Shown piece after piece: positions 21,383-30,994 of a stretch of 64,000 nt of DNA. This DNA comes from Prostheceraeus crozeri (lineage: Eukaryota; Platyhelminthes; Polycladida; Euryleptidae): contig CAJQUW010008929.1 in NCBI GenBank assembly GCA_907163375.1, positions 1 through 64,000 of the forward strand, read 5' to 3'. Below the pieces are notes generated by a model that was not told the origin of the DNA, made no database searches, and saw nothing but the letters and a program-made list of their open reading frames with translations. The position numbers were made by a program, and so were the translations under genes. Every line of letters starts with the position of its first letter. Position 1 is the first letter of the stretch.

Positions 21383-21593
21383 TGTAATACTTCCTTTCGA
21401 CGGGCGTTCCTGTAAAGGGCGGCGGTGAAACCCGTAGCTATGTATACCGCAAGGGACATTCGGCAATGGTCAATCTTGTTAAACCTCTCTGCGTCATGTT
21501 TGCAAGTGATTGCCTCTGTCTCAACGTAGTATGCATTCGCGTCAGGGCGACATTTAGCCAACTGTCGAAGGTTGCCTAAAACTTTCCATTGCA
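21383..21593 (+). ncRNA. Candidate structured RNA, copy 2 (3' flank)
   Basis: Same ordered blocks as copy 1 (TGTAATA, GGGCGTTCCT, GGCGG, CCGTAG, GCAAGGGA, CTCAACGTAG, TGTC, GCCT, TCCATTGCA). A possible long-range stem is GCGGT/ACCGC. It lies downstream of the histone-like stem-loop of the spliced gene. A 161-aa frame on the opposite strand covers it but also runs through the stem-loop and coding exon, so I regard that frame as chance. Confidence 0.5.
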
Positions 21594-21615
21594 TACGTTA
21601 TGAGAACCATGAGTT

Positions 21616-21816
21616 CTACCTGTCTCTATCAATGAGACGAATTGATGAATGGAATGAAATGGGAGGACACTCACGCGCCACACGCAACATAACACACTTC
21701 TCTCTTCCGTAGTCTAACAAGCTCTTTACACATGGATCGCAGTCGATTGCTATCCCTGTATCAGAAGTGTAAGCTATCTTAATTTTATCTAACACTATTT
21801 CATCTACCATTATCAT
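21616..21816 (-). CDS. Small hypothetical protein
   Basis: A 66-aa frame starting MIMVDEIVLDKIKIAYTSD, with plausible amino acid composition but no recognisable domain. It lies between the block-conserved RNA copy 2 and the 151-aa gene on the same strand. A GTGAGT donor-like site is present at 21,674, so splicing is possible but no convincing continuation was found. Confidence 0.3.
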   Translation of the reverse strand: MIMVDEIVLDKIKIAYTSDTGIAIDCDPCVKSLLDYGREKCVMLRVARECPPISFHSSIRLIDRDR

Positions 21817-21960
21817 CCATATGAAATGTTATAAGAATTGCAAGTTAAACTAAGTGTGCTACTATTTCCAAATGAAAAAGTATACATGGTTAAATCATCC
21901 ACTGAAGCCCCATTCAAGTAAGTCAGTATGAAAGCAAAGATAATATGAAATAAAAATTTA

Positions 21961-22416
21961 TTATGGCATGTATTTCAAAAGGTCTTCATCATCAATATCA
22001 TCCCAGAGTCTGGCTTCACATAGATCACAAAAACAGTTGAGCTGCTTTAATCGTTCTTCCACTGCGAGCCTCACTTTGTCAATATACTCCCACTCCGCCA
22101 TAGTTCGTGGCTGGGAGTTAGGGGTGTACCACTCCCATAATTGGTGGAGGAATTTGGTGCTGGTGATCTCCATCACATCGTCAGTATCATACTGGAGATA
22201 CTTCCACCTCACGCCTGTTAAGTCGGGACACTCCTTCTCACATACACTCTCCTCTTCCTCATCCGCTGCTAATGACAACTTTCTGATATTGTCCAGTCGG
22301 TACACCTTCTCTACCTTCCCCCTCGTTGGAGCGTTTGGTGCAACGAGCACTTTTGCTGATGTGCATGGAGAGGAGAACTCCAATGCGGTATTTCGTGTTG
22401 TTGGAGGACTTGTCAT
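21961..22416 (-). CDS. Uncharacterised 151-aa acidic protein
   Basis: An intact frame with a Ser/Thr/Pro-rich N-terminus, an acidic cluster (ADEEEESVCEKECPD), a Trp/Tyr-rich centre (LWEWYTPNSQPR) and a C-terminus with CFCDLC followed by a run of Asp/Glu. The CxCxxC could bind metal. Transcribed away from PolB, from what looks like a shared promoter. Minus-strand AATAAA at 21,957 directly follows the stop. Not recognised. Confidence 0.55.
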   Translation of the reverse strand: MTSPPTTRNTALEFSSPCTSAKVLVAPNAPTRGKVEKVYRLDNIRKLSLAADEEEESVCEKECPDLTGVRWKYLQYDTDDVMEITSTKFLHQLWEWYTPNSQPRTMAEWEYIDKVRLAVEERLKQLNCFCDLCEARLWDDIDDEDLLKYMP

Positions 22417-22550
22417 GCTGACTGTGAATAATAACTTTGAAATGTTTTCTAATTCTTAAGTATCAACAAGCAACCAATCAGAATGAACAGCCAATGAATG
22501 ATGAATATGAAAGTATATATGCAAAGTGACATTCGTGTCATTTCACTCTG
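22417..22550. promoter_or_regulatory. Bidirectional promoter between the 151-aa gene and PolB
   Basis: GTATATATGC (22,513-22,522) reads as a TATA-like box on both strands. Two CCAAT boxes (ACCAATCAG, GCCAATGA) lie at about 22,475-22,497. On the plus strand TCATTTC at 22,538 could be the PolB initiator. Confidence 0.55.
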
Positions 22551-22694
22551 TCTTTGAGACGTATAAGTGAAGTGTTCTCTAGCGAATTCTGTTATTATTT
22601 GAGGTGTACAAGTGAACTGCTATCTCGTGAATTCCAAATTTGAGTGAAGTCTCTATCTTGTAGAAGTATCAACCTTAAACTTGATTTCATTGAA

Positions 22695-25600
22695 ATGGTA
22701 AGTTGAAAATTTCCTCTCTCATCTCCCTCAAACGTGTGGCTAATAGCATTTTCCTCAATTTCAGGCATCAACTTCATCACCAACGCCCTCCCTTCTCGAG
22801 GAAAGTTTAGAGTTGTTGAGTCAAGGTAGGTTGTAACAATACACTGAGACTTGAACAGAGATGATAGAATGATTTCTCTTTCAGGTGATGTGAGTTCCAT
22901 CTCAGAACTGTCGCGACATGGCAACGAGTGGGAATGTGCTGACTGTGGGCACATCTTCACGAGGAAATGGGATCTCACCCGACACATCAAGCGAGGTGTT
23001 TGTCGACCTAAGCCGGCATCAATCTCCGAAGGTGGGGATGATTCTGTTAACGTCGTCTCCTTTTCTTGCGACTTGTGCGCTCAGTCTTTCGAGACACGTT
23101 TTGAACTATCTTCGCACAGACTTCAACATACACACACGAACGATACCTACACCAACGGTACCTCCTCTATCCGACTCACTGAAGTGTCCATAAATAATTT
23201 AGTGAGGAACTACCAGATGGACTCCTCAGAAACCATTGCTAACTTTGAGGAATGGTTTCATCAAAATTCATCATTGATAGAAGCGCTCTTCAACAATTTA
23301 GACAATTTTAGGATGAAGGCGCTCATCTATCTTAAAATAAAATATGTAAAAATCGACCACCATACTGGACAAATAATAGAGAGGTTGGAGTTTCACATAC
23401 CCTCCTCTCCTGCAACCGAGGTTGTAGACTATGAGTCTTGGATAAATTTTCACATCCAAGGATTAAAATTAAATATTGATAAATTTAACGAGCGCGATAG
23501 CGGTCTCATTTTTGACGGCATTGAGTCCGCCTTATTTAAAATCAGTTTATTAGGAAATCATAGTGGTCGAGGCTCCTTTAAACTTCCAAAAAATTTAAAA
23601 AACAAAACAGCAGTCATCAATGTCGATTGCGAATCGCAATGTTTTAAATATGCTGTCCTCTCCATTCTCCACTATAATGACATCAATGCGAATCGAAATC
23701 GCACATATAGCTATAGGCAGTGGGAGAATGAATTAAACTTCGATGACTGTAATAGTGACGATATGAAAATTAAAGATATAGAAAAATTTGAAAAATTGAA
23801 CAACATTAAAATAGTTCTCCATGTTTGGGAAAAAGGATTGAAGGGTGTGCGCTACAACTCGCGTTCGAGTTGTTATGAACGTACAGTAAACCTGTTATTA
23901 GTAAAACAGGATGATAGTGAGGAATGGCACTACTGCGGTATTCCCAAAATCTCTCGCTTATACCACCACTTAGAAAACTCTAGTAGAGAGTTATATTACT
24001 GCGACAGATGTATTCGCCACTTTAGGAGGAAAACTAAATTTGAAACTCATTATGAGTGGTGTAAGCGAGGTAAACTGCAAATGGAACGCATGCCCAAAGA
24101 TAAGGAGTTTTCATATAGAGAGAATGGCGATGAACTAAGTCCTCTTCGTGTCATCTATGCTGACATCGAATGCTATATCGATGATAACATCCATCGACCA
24201 GCAGCCATTTCCTGCTATGAAGTATGGCATGATCACTTTAGGAGTAGGCAAAATAAAATGCGCGTCTGGCAAGGTGAGGATTGTATTTACCAATTCCTAC
24301 AATTCCTCGAACAGGCTGTAAAATTTCAACAAAAGTATGATGGTGAACTCTATCGCAGATCATTGCATATGACAGCAGATGATCAAGCAAAATTTGATAG
24401 TTGCAACGTTTGCCCCAAATGTAGGAAAACATTTGACGATGATAAGATTAAGAAAGTGCGCGACCATGATCACATCACTGGTAAATTTAGAAACGCACTC
24501 TGTTCAAAATGTAATTTTTCGCTGAGGATGAAGCGGCGTACATTACCCGTCATTTTCCATAATTTCAAGGGCTACGACAGCCATATGATAATAAAAGGAG
24601 GTTTAGGTCAAATGAAAGAGTGGAAGCTTGATGTAATAGCACAAACGAGAGAGAAGTTTATGGCCATGACAGCAAAAGTGCCTGTCGATAAAACTAAAGA
24701 AAATAAGACGGTCTATTTTGATATAAAATTTTTAGATTCCTACCAATTTATGACTGCATCACTGGCCTCTCTCGTGCAAAATCTAAAGTCTCTTCCACTA
24801 ACACAAAATCTTAAGAAACAATATCCAAATCTAACCGATGAAGTCATCACACGGAAAGGAGTCTTTCCATATGCATATTTTGATGCAATTAGTAAACTCG
24901 GCGAGACTTCTCTTCCGCCCATAGATAAATTTAAAAATGATTTGACCGGCGCAGAATGTAAGACCGAAGATTATGATCATGCACAAGATGCATGGATAAA
25001 ATTTGACTGCCATACATTTGGTGAATATATGATTGCCTACCTTAAGTTAGATGTATTTTTGCTGGCTGATGTATTTCAGGAGTTTCGACGAGTGGCATTA
25101 GAAGAAGATAAGTTAGATCCCGTCCACTTTGTCAGTCTGCCAGCCATGTCATTTAAGTCTGCTTTTAAAATGACTGGTGAGACCATTCATCTCTTACAAG
25201 ATCCAGAGATGTATAATTTATTTGAGCGAGGAATTCGCGGTGGTCTCACATTTGTAAATAAACATAGGTTAAAATCTGAAACAGTAGGTAATGATCATAC
25301 CCATCTTAAGTATTATGATCAAAATAATTTGTATGGTAGTTCATTATCCAAACCGCTACCTCACTCTGAGTTTAGCTGGTTAGATGATAGTGAAATTCAA
25401 CATTTCTCCAACCCTTCTAACATACTAGCAATTCCAGATGAAGGTGATTGGGGATATTATTTTGAGATAGATCTAATCTATCCAAATAATATTAAACATA
25501 AAACCGTAGATTTTCCACTCGCACCCGAATCAGGTGAAGTGACCAAAGATATGTTTTCCGACTTTATGAAACAATTTCATAAAGATTTAGAATCATGCGG

Positions 25601-26666
25601 TCAACCCGACTATAAGCCTTGCCGCAAACTTTTACTCACCCAGTATGATAAGGAAAACTATCTAGTCCACTTTAGCATCTTAAAATTTTATTTAGAAATG
25701 GGTATGATTTTAAAAAGAGTTCACCGCATTATTAAATTTAGACAGAAAGCCTTCCTCAAACCATATATTGATAGCAACAGCCAGAAACGTGCACTAGCCC
25801 AAAATAATTTTGAAAAAGATTTTTATAAATATAAGAACAACAGTCTATTTGGTAAGACGATGGAGGATGTTAGAAAGCGCGTAAACTACAAACTAGTTAA
25901 TGATGATCAAAAGTATCACAAATTGGCCTCATCACCTCTATTCATCGATAGAGACATTATCGATGAGGACCTTATAGGTGTTAAAATGATAAAATCTGAA
26001 GTTGAGTTGTGCAAACCCATCTATATTGGTCAAGCTGTACTAGATTACTCTAAGCTTGAAATGTACCAACTCTTTTATAAAATACTAAAACCATGTCCTC
26101 TCGTAAAAGAGGTTCGTTTGTTGGGTGGTGATACAGATAGTTTCTTCTTAGGTATTACCACTCAAAAAGATTTAAATTTCAATGAAGTAGGAAAATCTTT
26201 AGAAAGATATTTTGATACATCAAATTATCCTACTGATCACCCACTCTACTCCATCAAAAATAAGGCAAAACTTGGCTGCTTTAAGGATGAGACAGCAGGG
26301 AAGGAAATAGATGAAATGATTCTCCTCCGTCCAAAAATGTACAGTATGAAATTAAAGGATAGCGACGATAGTATTAAGCGTGCTAAAGGCATATCAAGAT
26401 CATTGGTCTCTAACATGAAACATAAGAATTTCAGGAAAGCCTATAGAAATAAAAATATAACGTTTGTCAATATGACAATCTTAAAATCTAAGTCGCATGA
26501 GATCAAAACTCATACTTTTAGGAAACGGGCGCTTTCAGCATGGGAGGATAAGAGGTGCTGGCTAGAACACAACATATCTCTTCCACATGGACATCCTGAC
26601 ACAAACATACCACCACCCAAAAGAATTAAACTCACACTACCACATTCAGGAGACGTCTTAGCATAA
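22695..26666 (+). CDS. polB: Protein-primed family B DNA polymerase, spliced
   Basis: The start codon at 22,695-22,697 directly precedes intron 1 (22,698-22,764, 67 bp); exon 2 is 22,765-22,825; intron 2 is 22,826-22,884 (59 bp); exon 3 runs to the stop, for about 1281 aa. Both introns are GT-AG and join in frame. Domains: two C2H2/C2HC fingers (CADCGHIF...HIKRGVC; CDLCAQSF...H), an OTU-like Cys box (DCESQCFKYA), a third finger (CDRCIRHF...H..WC), exonuclease motifs (YADIECYI; HNFKGYDSH; YLKLDVFLLAD), an HNH-like insert (CPKC...RDHDHITGKFRNALCSKC), polymerase motifs A (DQNNLYG), B (NNSLFGKTME) and C (GGDTDSFF). Function: replication of the linear viral genome from a terminal protein primer. 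No breaks. Confidence 0.95.
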
Positions 26667-26971
26667 TCATCCTTAACTTAGTATTTTGATGTTGATTTCT
26701 GTAGATAAACATTGTTGTTTTATGTATCGCATGAGATTGTTTTTTCCTTGTGAATATGTGTCCACATCTGTACATTCCCCATGTGATGACTTTTCCACTG
26801 AAAGACATTTTTCCTATCCCTGTATATTTCCACCCTTCACGAAGTAAAAAGACTTTTTGTATATAGCAATGTTTATTGAAGTGCGCTCATGTATATATTT
26901 TCAGTGGATGTTGTATAAAGTCTATTGCTTCACATTCATGTACATATTTCAATAAATGTTGTATAAAGACT
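26667..26971. other. Convergent intergenic region with poly(A) signals
   Basis: PolB (plus) and the 516-aa structural gene (minus) converge here. AATAAA occurs on the plus strand at about 26,951 and on the minus strand at about 26,867, so the two transcripts may overlap. A GTATATA..TTCA motif recurs at 26,890-26,960. No gene seen. Confidence 0.5.
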
Positions 26972-28492
26972 TCACTTTGTTTTCCGAAACACTAACGTTA
27001 TGAGGGATTTAGTATCTTTCACGTGGATGCACTCTTGTAAACCATTGGTAATTTTGATAGCAATAGAGGGTATAGTTTGTTTGACGACGGGATGATAGAA
27101 AATAGATTCAAACATCTTCTCGACTATTCCATATGAAGCGTCTTTATCATGAATGAAATCACGTAAAATGTATTCTTTTTTCTCACCAACAGAAATAGGT
27201 AGAATCAAATCACTTTGAATGTAAAGGTGCTGTTCATGTTTATCAAGTGTCATTGGTGTTTCTATACCAATCGTATGCGCAGCAGCAAACACTGTTTGTA
27301 GCATTGAAAAACCAAAGAGTTTTTTCAAATTTTTACTCAATTGACATTGAATGTCATCACCCAGTCTCAGAACAACGCGTTGATTTTCAATTGAAAACGA
27401 AATGTGGTGTGTCTTTACATCATATTTACTTTTCATCACATGCTTCAACTTCTGTTGTATATAAGGATTTACTACATGAATGAAGCTTTCAACTGTATGA
27501 TATAGACGCGGCATTATATTGATAGCAACTTTAGATTCTTCATAAGACTGGTAAATTTTCTTGATGCGATCGCCATAGATGTCCACCCACCATTCATCAT
27601 TAACTGAATCAGCTTTAGTGTGATATTCATGAGAAGCATACACCACACCGCTTCCAATAATAGGTGTATAATGTCTTACAAAATGACGCAAGGTTGGAGA
27701 GAAATAAACTGTAAGTTTGTCATTATATTTCTGAATAACCAACTTATTTTTGTTCGCCATAATTTTCTCTCCATACTTCTTACCCACAGTCTCATTCCAT
27801 CGTTTTACTAACTCAATAAGTGATAAAGGTTGAACACCACGCTTTTTCAAAATGATGCGTTCTTCACATTCTACAACATCTTCATCAAATATTTTAAATC
27901 TATAATGAAATTTGTTGATTCGATTTGAATAAACTTTTTTAACATTTGCAGTAGCAATTGATGTTAGATGTAGTCCATGACCAAAACCAAGATGTGGATA
28001 GAATTCATTATCCAACCTCAGCGTAAGACCTTTAGTAAAAGAATGAAAGCGGAGGAACTGTCTCCCACTCCAATGATAGATAGTAAACTCATAAGCTTTC
28101 TGATTTTTATTCTTCATGATGGAAGTATTACCACTGTTGAATGCCTTAATAATTTTCTCATTCCCAAATGGTTCATAAGAATCTGATTTTATCTGAATCC
28201 ATTCATAGTTCCACTTTCCATCTGATGTTAAATTGTATGGGAACTGAAATGCATTATTCATCGTTATTCCATCATGGGTGCGAGGAGTCAATATCATTTC
28301 TTCCAAATCATTCACATTCTGAATATTGCTATCATAGCAAATACTAGAAACGCCAACCTCCCATTCACCTTCTAAATGCAGTGGCCGATTTAATTCTACT
28401 CGATAGTCTGATGGTTTATTTTTGGGAAATTTATTCATAGAAGCATTACTGGGCAAGTAGATTAGAAACGAGTCCTTATTTTCACTTTCCAT
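26972..28492 (-). CDS. Vertex-type or minor virion structural protein 1, element B
   Basis: About 506 aa from Met 28,492 (MESENKDS); the frame is open to 28,522. It starts with the YLPSNAS motif and then the strand GEWEVGVSSICY, the signature shared with the genes at 28,532 and 8,237. The middle shows jelly-roll-like alternating strands, but I could not delimit domains. Known for the family: these proteins recur in metazoan Polintons/adintoviruses as capsid-associated proteins. Penton or spike function is inferred. It is read toward PolB and ends 305 bp from it. Confidence 0.65.
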   Translation of the reverse strand: MESENKDSFLIYLPSNASMNKFPKNKPSDYRVELNRPLHLEGEWEVGVSSICYDSNIQNVNDLEEMILTPRTHDGITMNNAFQFPYNLTSDGKWNYEWIQIKSDSYEPFGNEKIIKAFNSGNTSIMKNKNQKAYEFTIYHWSGRQFLRFHSFTKGLTLRLDNEFYPHLGFGHGLHLTSIATANVKKVYSNRINKFHYRFKIFDEDVVECEERIILKKRGVQPLSLIELVKRWNETVGKKYGEKIMANKNKLVIQKYNDKLTVYFSPTLRHFVRHYTPIIGSGVVYASHEYHTKADSVNDEWWVDIYGDRIKKIYQSYEESKVAINIMPRLYHTVESFIHVVNPYIQQKLKHVMKSKYDVKTHHISFSIENQRVVLRLGDDIQCQLSKNLKKLFGFSMLQTVFAAAHTIGIETPMTLDKHEQHLYIQSDLILPISVGEKKEYILRDFIHDKDASYGIVEKMFESIFYHPVVKQTIPSIAIKITNGLQECIHVKDTKSLITLVFRKTK

Positions 28493-28531
28493 ATTATTCA
28501 CATTGGAAAAATATATTAGCATACGTTTGCA

Positions 28532-29929
28532 TTAACTCTTCATTCGGAAATGGAGTGTGATACTTGTCACAGCATCTTTATGAAAAGGAATCAACGCACC
28601 AGCATCGTCATAAATGGCAATATCAATTTGTGGGATGTAGTTTGATTTCAGCTTTGTATAATGCACTTTCTTGAAAGTATGCTCAGATAAAATACTGCAG
28701 CTTTTTGGCTGGTATGGTATCATTGCTAGCAATGGAGCTTCAACATCTCCCACACGTACATCTTCACCAATATTGGAATATATCTGAAAATAGTTAATAC
28801 GACGCGATAGCGACATGTCTGCGCTAGCTTTGGTTACAGTACCACTTTTAAAGATATTTTGATCAAAACCCAAAATGTCCATTAGAGTTTTATCCATAAT
28901 TAGTTCAATACCTTTTCCACTTATAGTGAGAGACAAAGTACCTTCTTTTTCAGAAAATGAAATATGTTGGTCATTAATCACTTCATTTAAATAATCTACA
29001 ACCAATTTAACCGAAGTAATAATGCGAGGCATCAACACTCTTGTTTCATGTAAGATACCACCTAAAGGCTCTACACACTTTCTGTATAAAGATACGGTCC
29101 ATTCTGTATCAAATTGATTTGACCTTTCACATGGTAAATGTTGCATATCAGATTTTCCATGAACAGCTGCAGAACGATGTCGTAAGAACTGATGAAAATC
29201 TTTTGAACAAACTAATACTAGATCATCATCATTTAATTTGCTTATTGCAATATGATTAGATGATTTAATATAAGTCAATGTTGCCACTTGTTTGCCATCA
29301 ACTCGAAGGAGATAATTAAATTTCTTCAACAATGTTTCAGGAGTCATGTTTGTCTTTCTTGGCTTAATCACAATCTTCTTCACCAACGTCTTCTCATTTC
29401 TTGGAATAAGATCTACATAATAAGCTTCCTCTCGATATATTAACTGTTTATGACCACTTATGTGGTAATTAACGTTAAAATTATCATAGCTTGTTAAGGC
29501 GCTAGCGAGGTAACCTAAATCATTTCTTAAACTTGGACTTAAACCAACAATCCAATCTTTCTCAACTACATGATGTACATAATTATAATCATCATTGTGC
29601 GGAGTAAATTGGACAATATGTTTACTCGCTTTATTCAAGAAATCATATATAAACTTTTTACATGATAAGAGATCTTTCTTTGGCCACTGTGGAATGTATA
29701 CTCGGCACCCCTTTTCACATTGATAAGCAGCTGTACGCCTCATATTAATAGTCATCACCTCATGATCAAAAGTATAGACACAGTTGCTATAAACAAGTTG
29801 AGTGACACCCACTTCCCAATTTCCATTTAGCTGTTGTGCATGATCAATGGGAGTAGAAAAGAGTGCGGCTCGATTACTAGTAAATCTCTTTGTAGCCGCA
29901 TTGCTAAGCAAAATATGATAAAACGACAT
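28532..29929 (-). CDS. Vertex-type or minor virion structural protein 2, element B
   Basis: About 465 aa from Met 29,929 (MSFYHILLSNAATKRF); the N-terminal strand is GNWEVGVTQLVYS. The C-terminus (DIAIYDDAGALIPF...ITLHFRMK) matches that of the element A gene at 8,237, so these two are the closest relatives. Nine bases separate it from the frame of structural protein 1, which suggests a shared mRNA. Its start faces that of the PC4-like gene with only about 35 bp between, leaving a very compact divergent promoter. Confidence 0.65.
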   Translation of the reverse strand: MSFYHILLSNAATKRFTSNRAALFSTPIDHAQQLNGNWEVGVTQLVYSNCVYTFDHEVMTINMRRTAAYQCEKGCRVYIPQWPKKDLLSCKKFIYDFLNKASKHIVQFTPHNDDYNYVHHVVEKDWIVGLSPSLRNDLGYLASALTSYDNFNVNYHISGHKQLIYREEAYYVDLIPRNEKTLVKKIVIKPRKTNMTPETLLKKFNYLLRVDGKQVATLTYIKSSNHIAISKLNDDDLVLVCSKDFHQFLRHRSAAVHGKSDMQHLPCERSNQFDTEWTVSLYRKCVEPLGGILHETRVLMPRIITSVKLVVDYLNEVINDQHISFSEKEGTLSLTISGKGIELIMDKTLMDILGFDQNIFKSGTVTKASADMSLSRRINYFQIYSNIGEDVRVGDVEAPLLAMIPYQPKSCSILSEHTFKKVHYTKLKSNYIPQIDIAIYDDAGALIPFHKDAVTSITLHFRMKS

Positions 29930-29952
29930 TTTTATATTGCTAATCTGCAACT

Positions 29953-30321
29953 TTGCATAACATCATGAAGACTTGGATTTTGGACTCTCTACAATATATC
30001 AGAGTTGATCGTGATGGAAACGTACATTTCAAAAATTCTCATGGTCATACATCAAGAGGAATTACATTAACATGGCGACAATTTGTCAACCTCAATGATA
30101 TCATGAGGGATTTGGAATATTTTGAAACATTAAGATTCATCTCCTTGGGTGATCAAGTTTGGCTTCAACATTACAGAAATGAAATTCAAATCTACCATTC
30201 TCATTCCGCAAACTGTTTCTCATTTCGCAAATACAATTGGGAGAAGTATAGAAGATATATACATCGCTCCATCATGACATTTATTCGTCGTGAGTTCATC
30301 GCCCTACTATGCAAATCTTAA
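29953..30321 (+). CDS. PC4-like protein 1, element B
   Basis: A 122-aa protein (perhaps starting at Met 29,965) with two related halves: strand, turn and helix VHFKNSHGHTSRGITLTWRQF then VWLQ...IQIYHS...NWEKYRRYI. The order 'strand - positively charged loop - strand - LTxxQWxxLxxI helix' is that of the ssDNA-binding transcription cofactor PC4/Sub1. The similarity is weak and the assignment is inferred. It is paralogous to the next gene. Expected role: ssDNA or promoter binding during viral transcription or replication. Confidence 0.6.
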   Translation: MHNIMKTWILDSLQYIRVDRDGNVHFKNSHGHTSRGITLTWRQFVNLNDIMRDLEYFETLRFISLGDQVWLQHYRNEIQIYHSHSANCFSFRKYNWEKYRRYIHRSIMTFIRREFIALLCKS

Positions 30322-30343
30322 TCAGACATGACTACCACACATC

Positions 30344-30994
30344 ATGAGTTGGAAATTAGATTCCCTACAACGTATTGAAACGGATCATGATCGAAACGTC
30401 TATTTCAAAGATTCAACTGGAAATGTGAGAAGAGAGTTTGCTTTATCTTATCGTCATTTTCAATCTCTACATCATATCATGAAGGACTTGAAATACTTCT
30501 ATATGAAAAGACATTCACGTATTGGAAATCGCATCTGGCTGCGCGTCAACAATCGGCGAATTCAACTCTATCATTCCCAACTTCATACTAACTTCACATT
30601 TCATCAAGGTAGTTGGGAAAAGTATAAAAGGAAGGTACATCGCTCAATTTACTCATTCTTTCATCATGAAGCGCCATCGCTACACCATCGTCAACATTCT
30701 CCGTCGCTTCAGACTCTACACCAAAATCGATCTCACAACATTACACCAACAGCTTCCAAACAGCAAGTATTACCCGGGCCGTCCTCAAATGTTAGTGGTG
30801 AAGATGAACAATTCACGGAATCTTCAACTCTTCCCAAATGGGACTGTACAGATTCTCGGCGCCCTTTCTCATTCATCGGCGCAGTCAATGCGCTTAGAGC
30901 TACAAAGACTACTACGTCGGATATGGAAGAGGGAGAGGTGTGTGATGTCGAATCTGACTGTGGACAATATGGTGATCTCTACTCAATTGAGTGA
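30344..30994 (+). CDS. PC4-like protein 2 with low-complexity tail, element B
   Basis: Its first 110 residues are paralogous to the preceding protein (VYFKDS...REFALSYRHF, then IWLRV...IQLYHS...SWEKYKRKV). The last 105 residues are Ser/Thr/Gln/Glu-rich and overlap the TBP-like gene by 329 nt in another frame; the same arrangement occurs in element A, where the overlap is 200 nt. The tail may therefore be real, but selection on two frames cannot be judged here. Confidence 0.6.
   Translation: MSWKLDSLQRIETDHDRNVYFKDSTGNVRREFALSYRHFQSLHHIMKDLKYFYMKRHSRIGNRIWLRVNNRRIQLYHSQLHTNFTFHQGSWEKYKRKVHRSIYSFFHHEAPSLHHRQHSPSLQTLHQNRSHNITPTASKQQVLPGPSSNVSGEDEQFTESSTLPKWDCTDSRRPFSFIGAVNALRATKTTTSDMEEGEVCDVESDCGQYGDLYSIE

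Noticed and set aside
21109..21594. 161-aa minus-strand protein
   Set aside because: It is antisense to a spliced coding exon, the stem-loop and RNA copy 2; the related copy at 19,436-19,653 has a stop and a different phase. High GC makes long chance frames likely.
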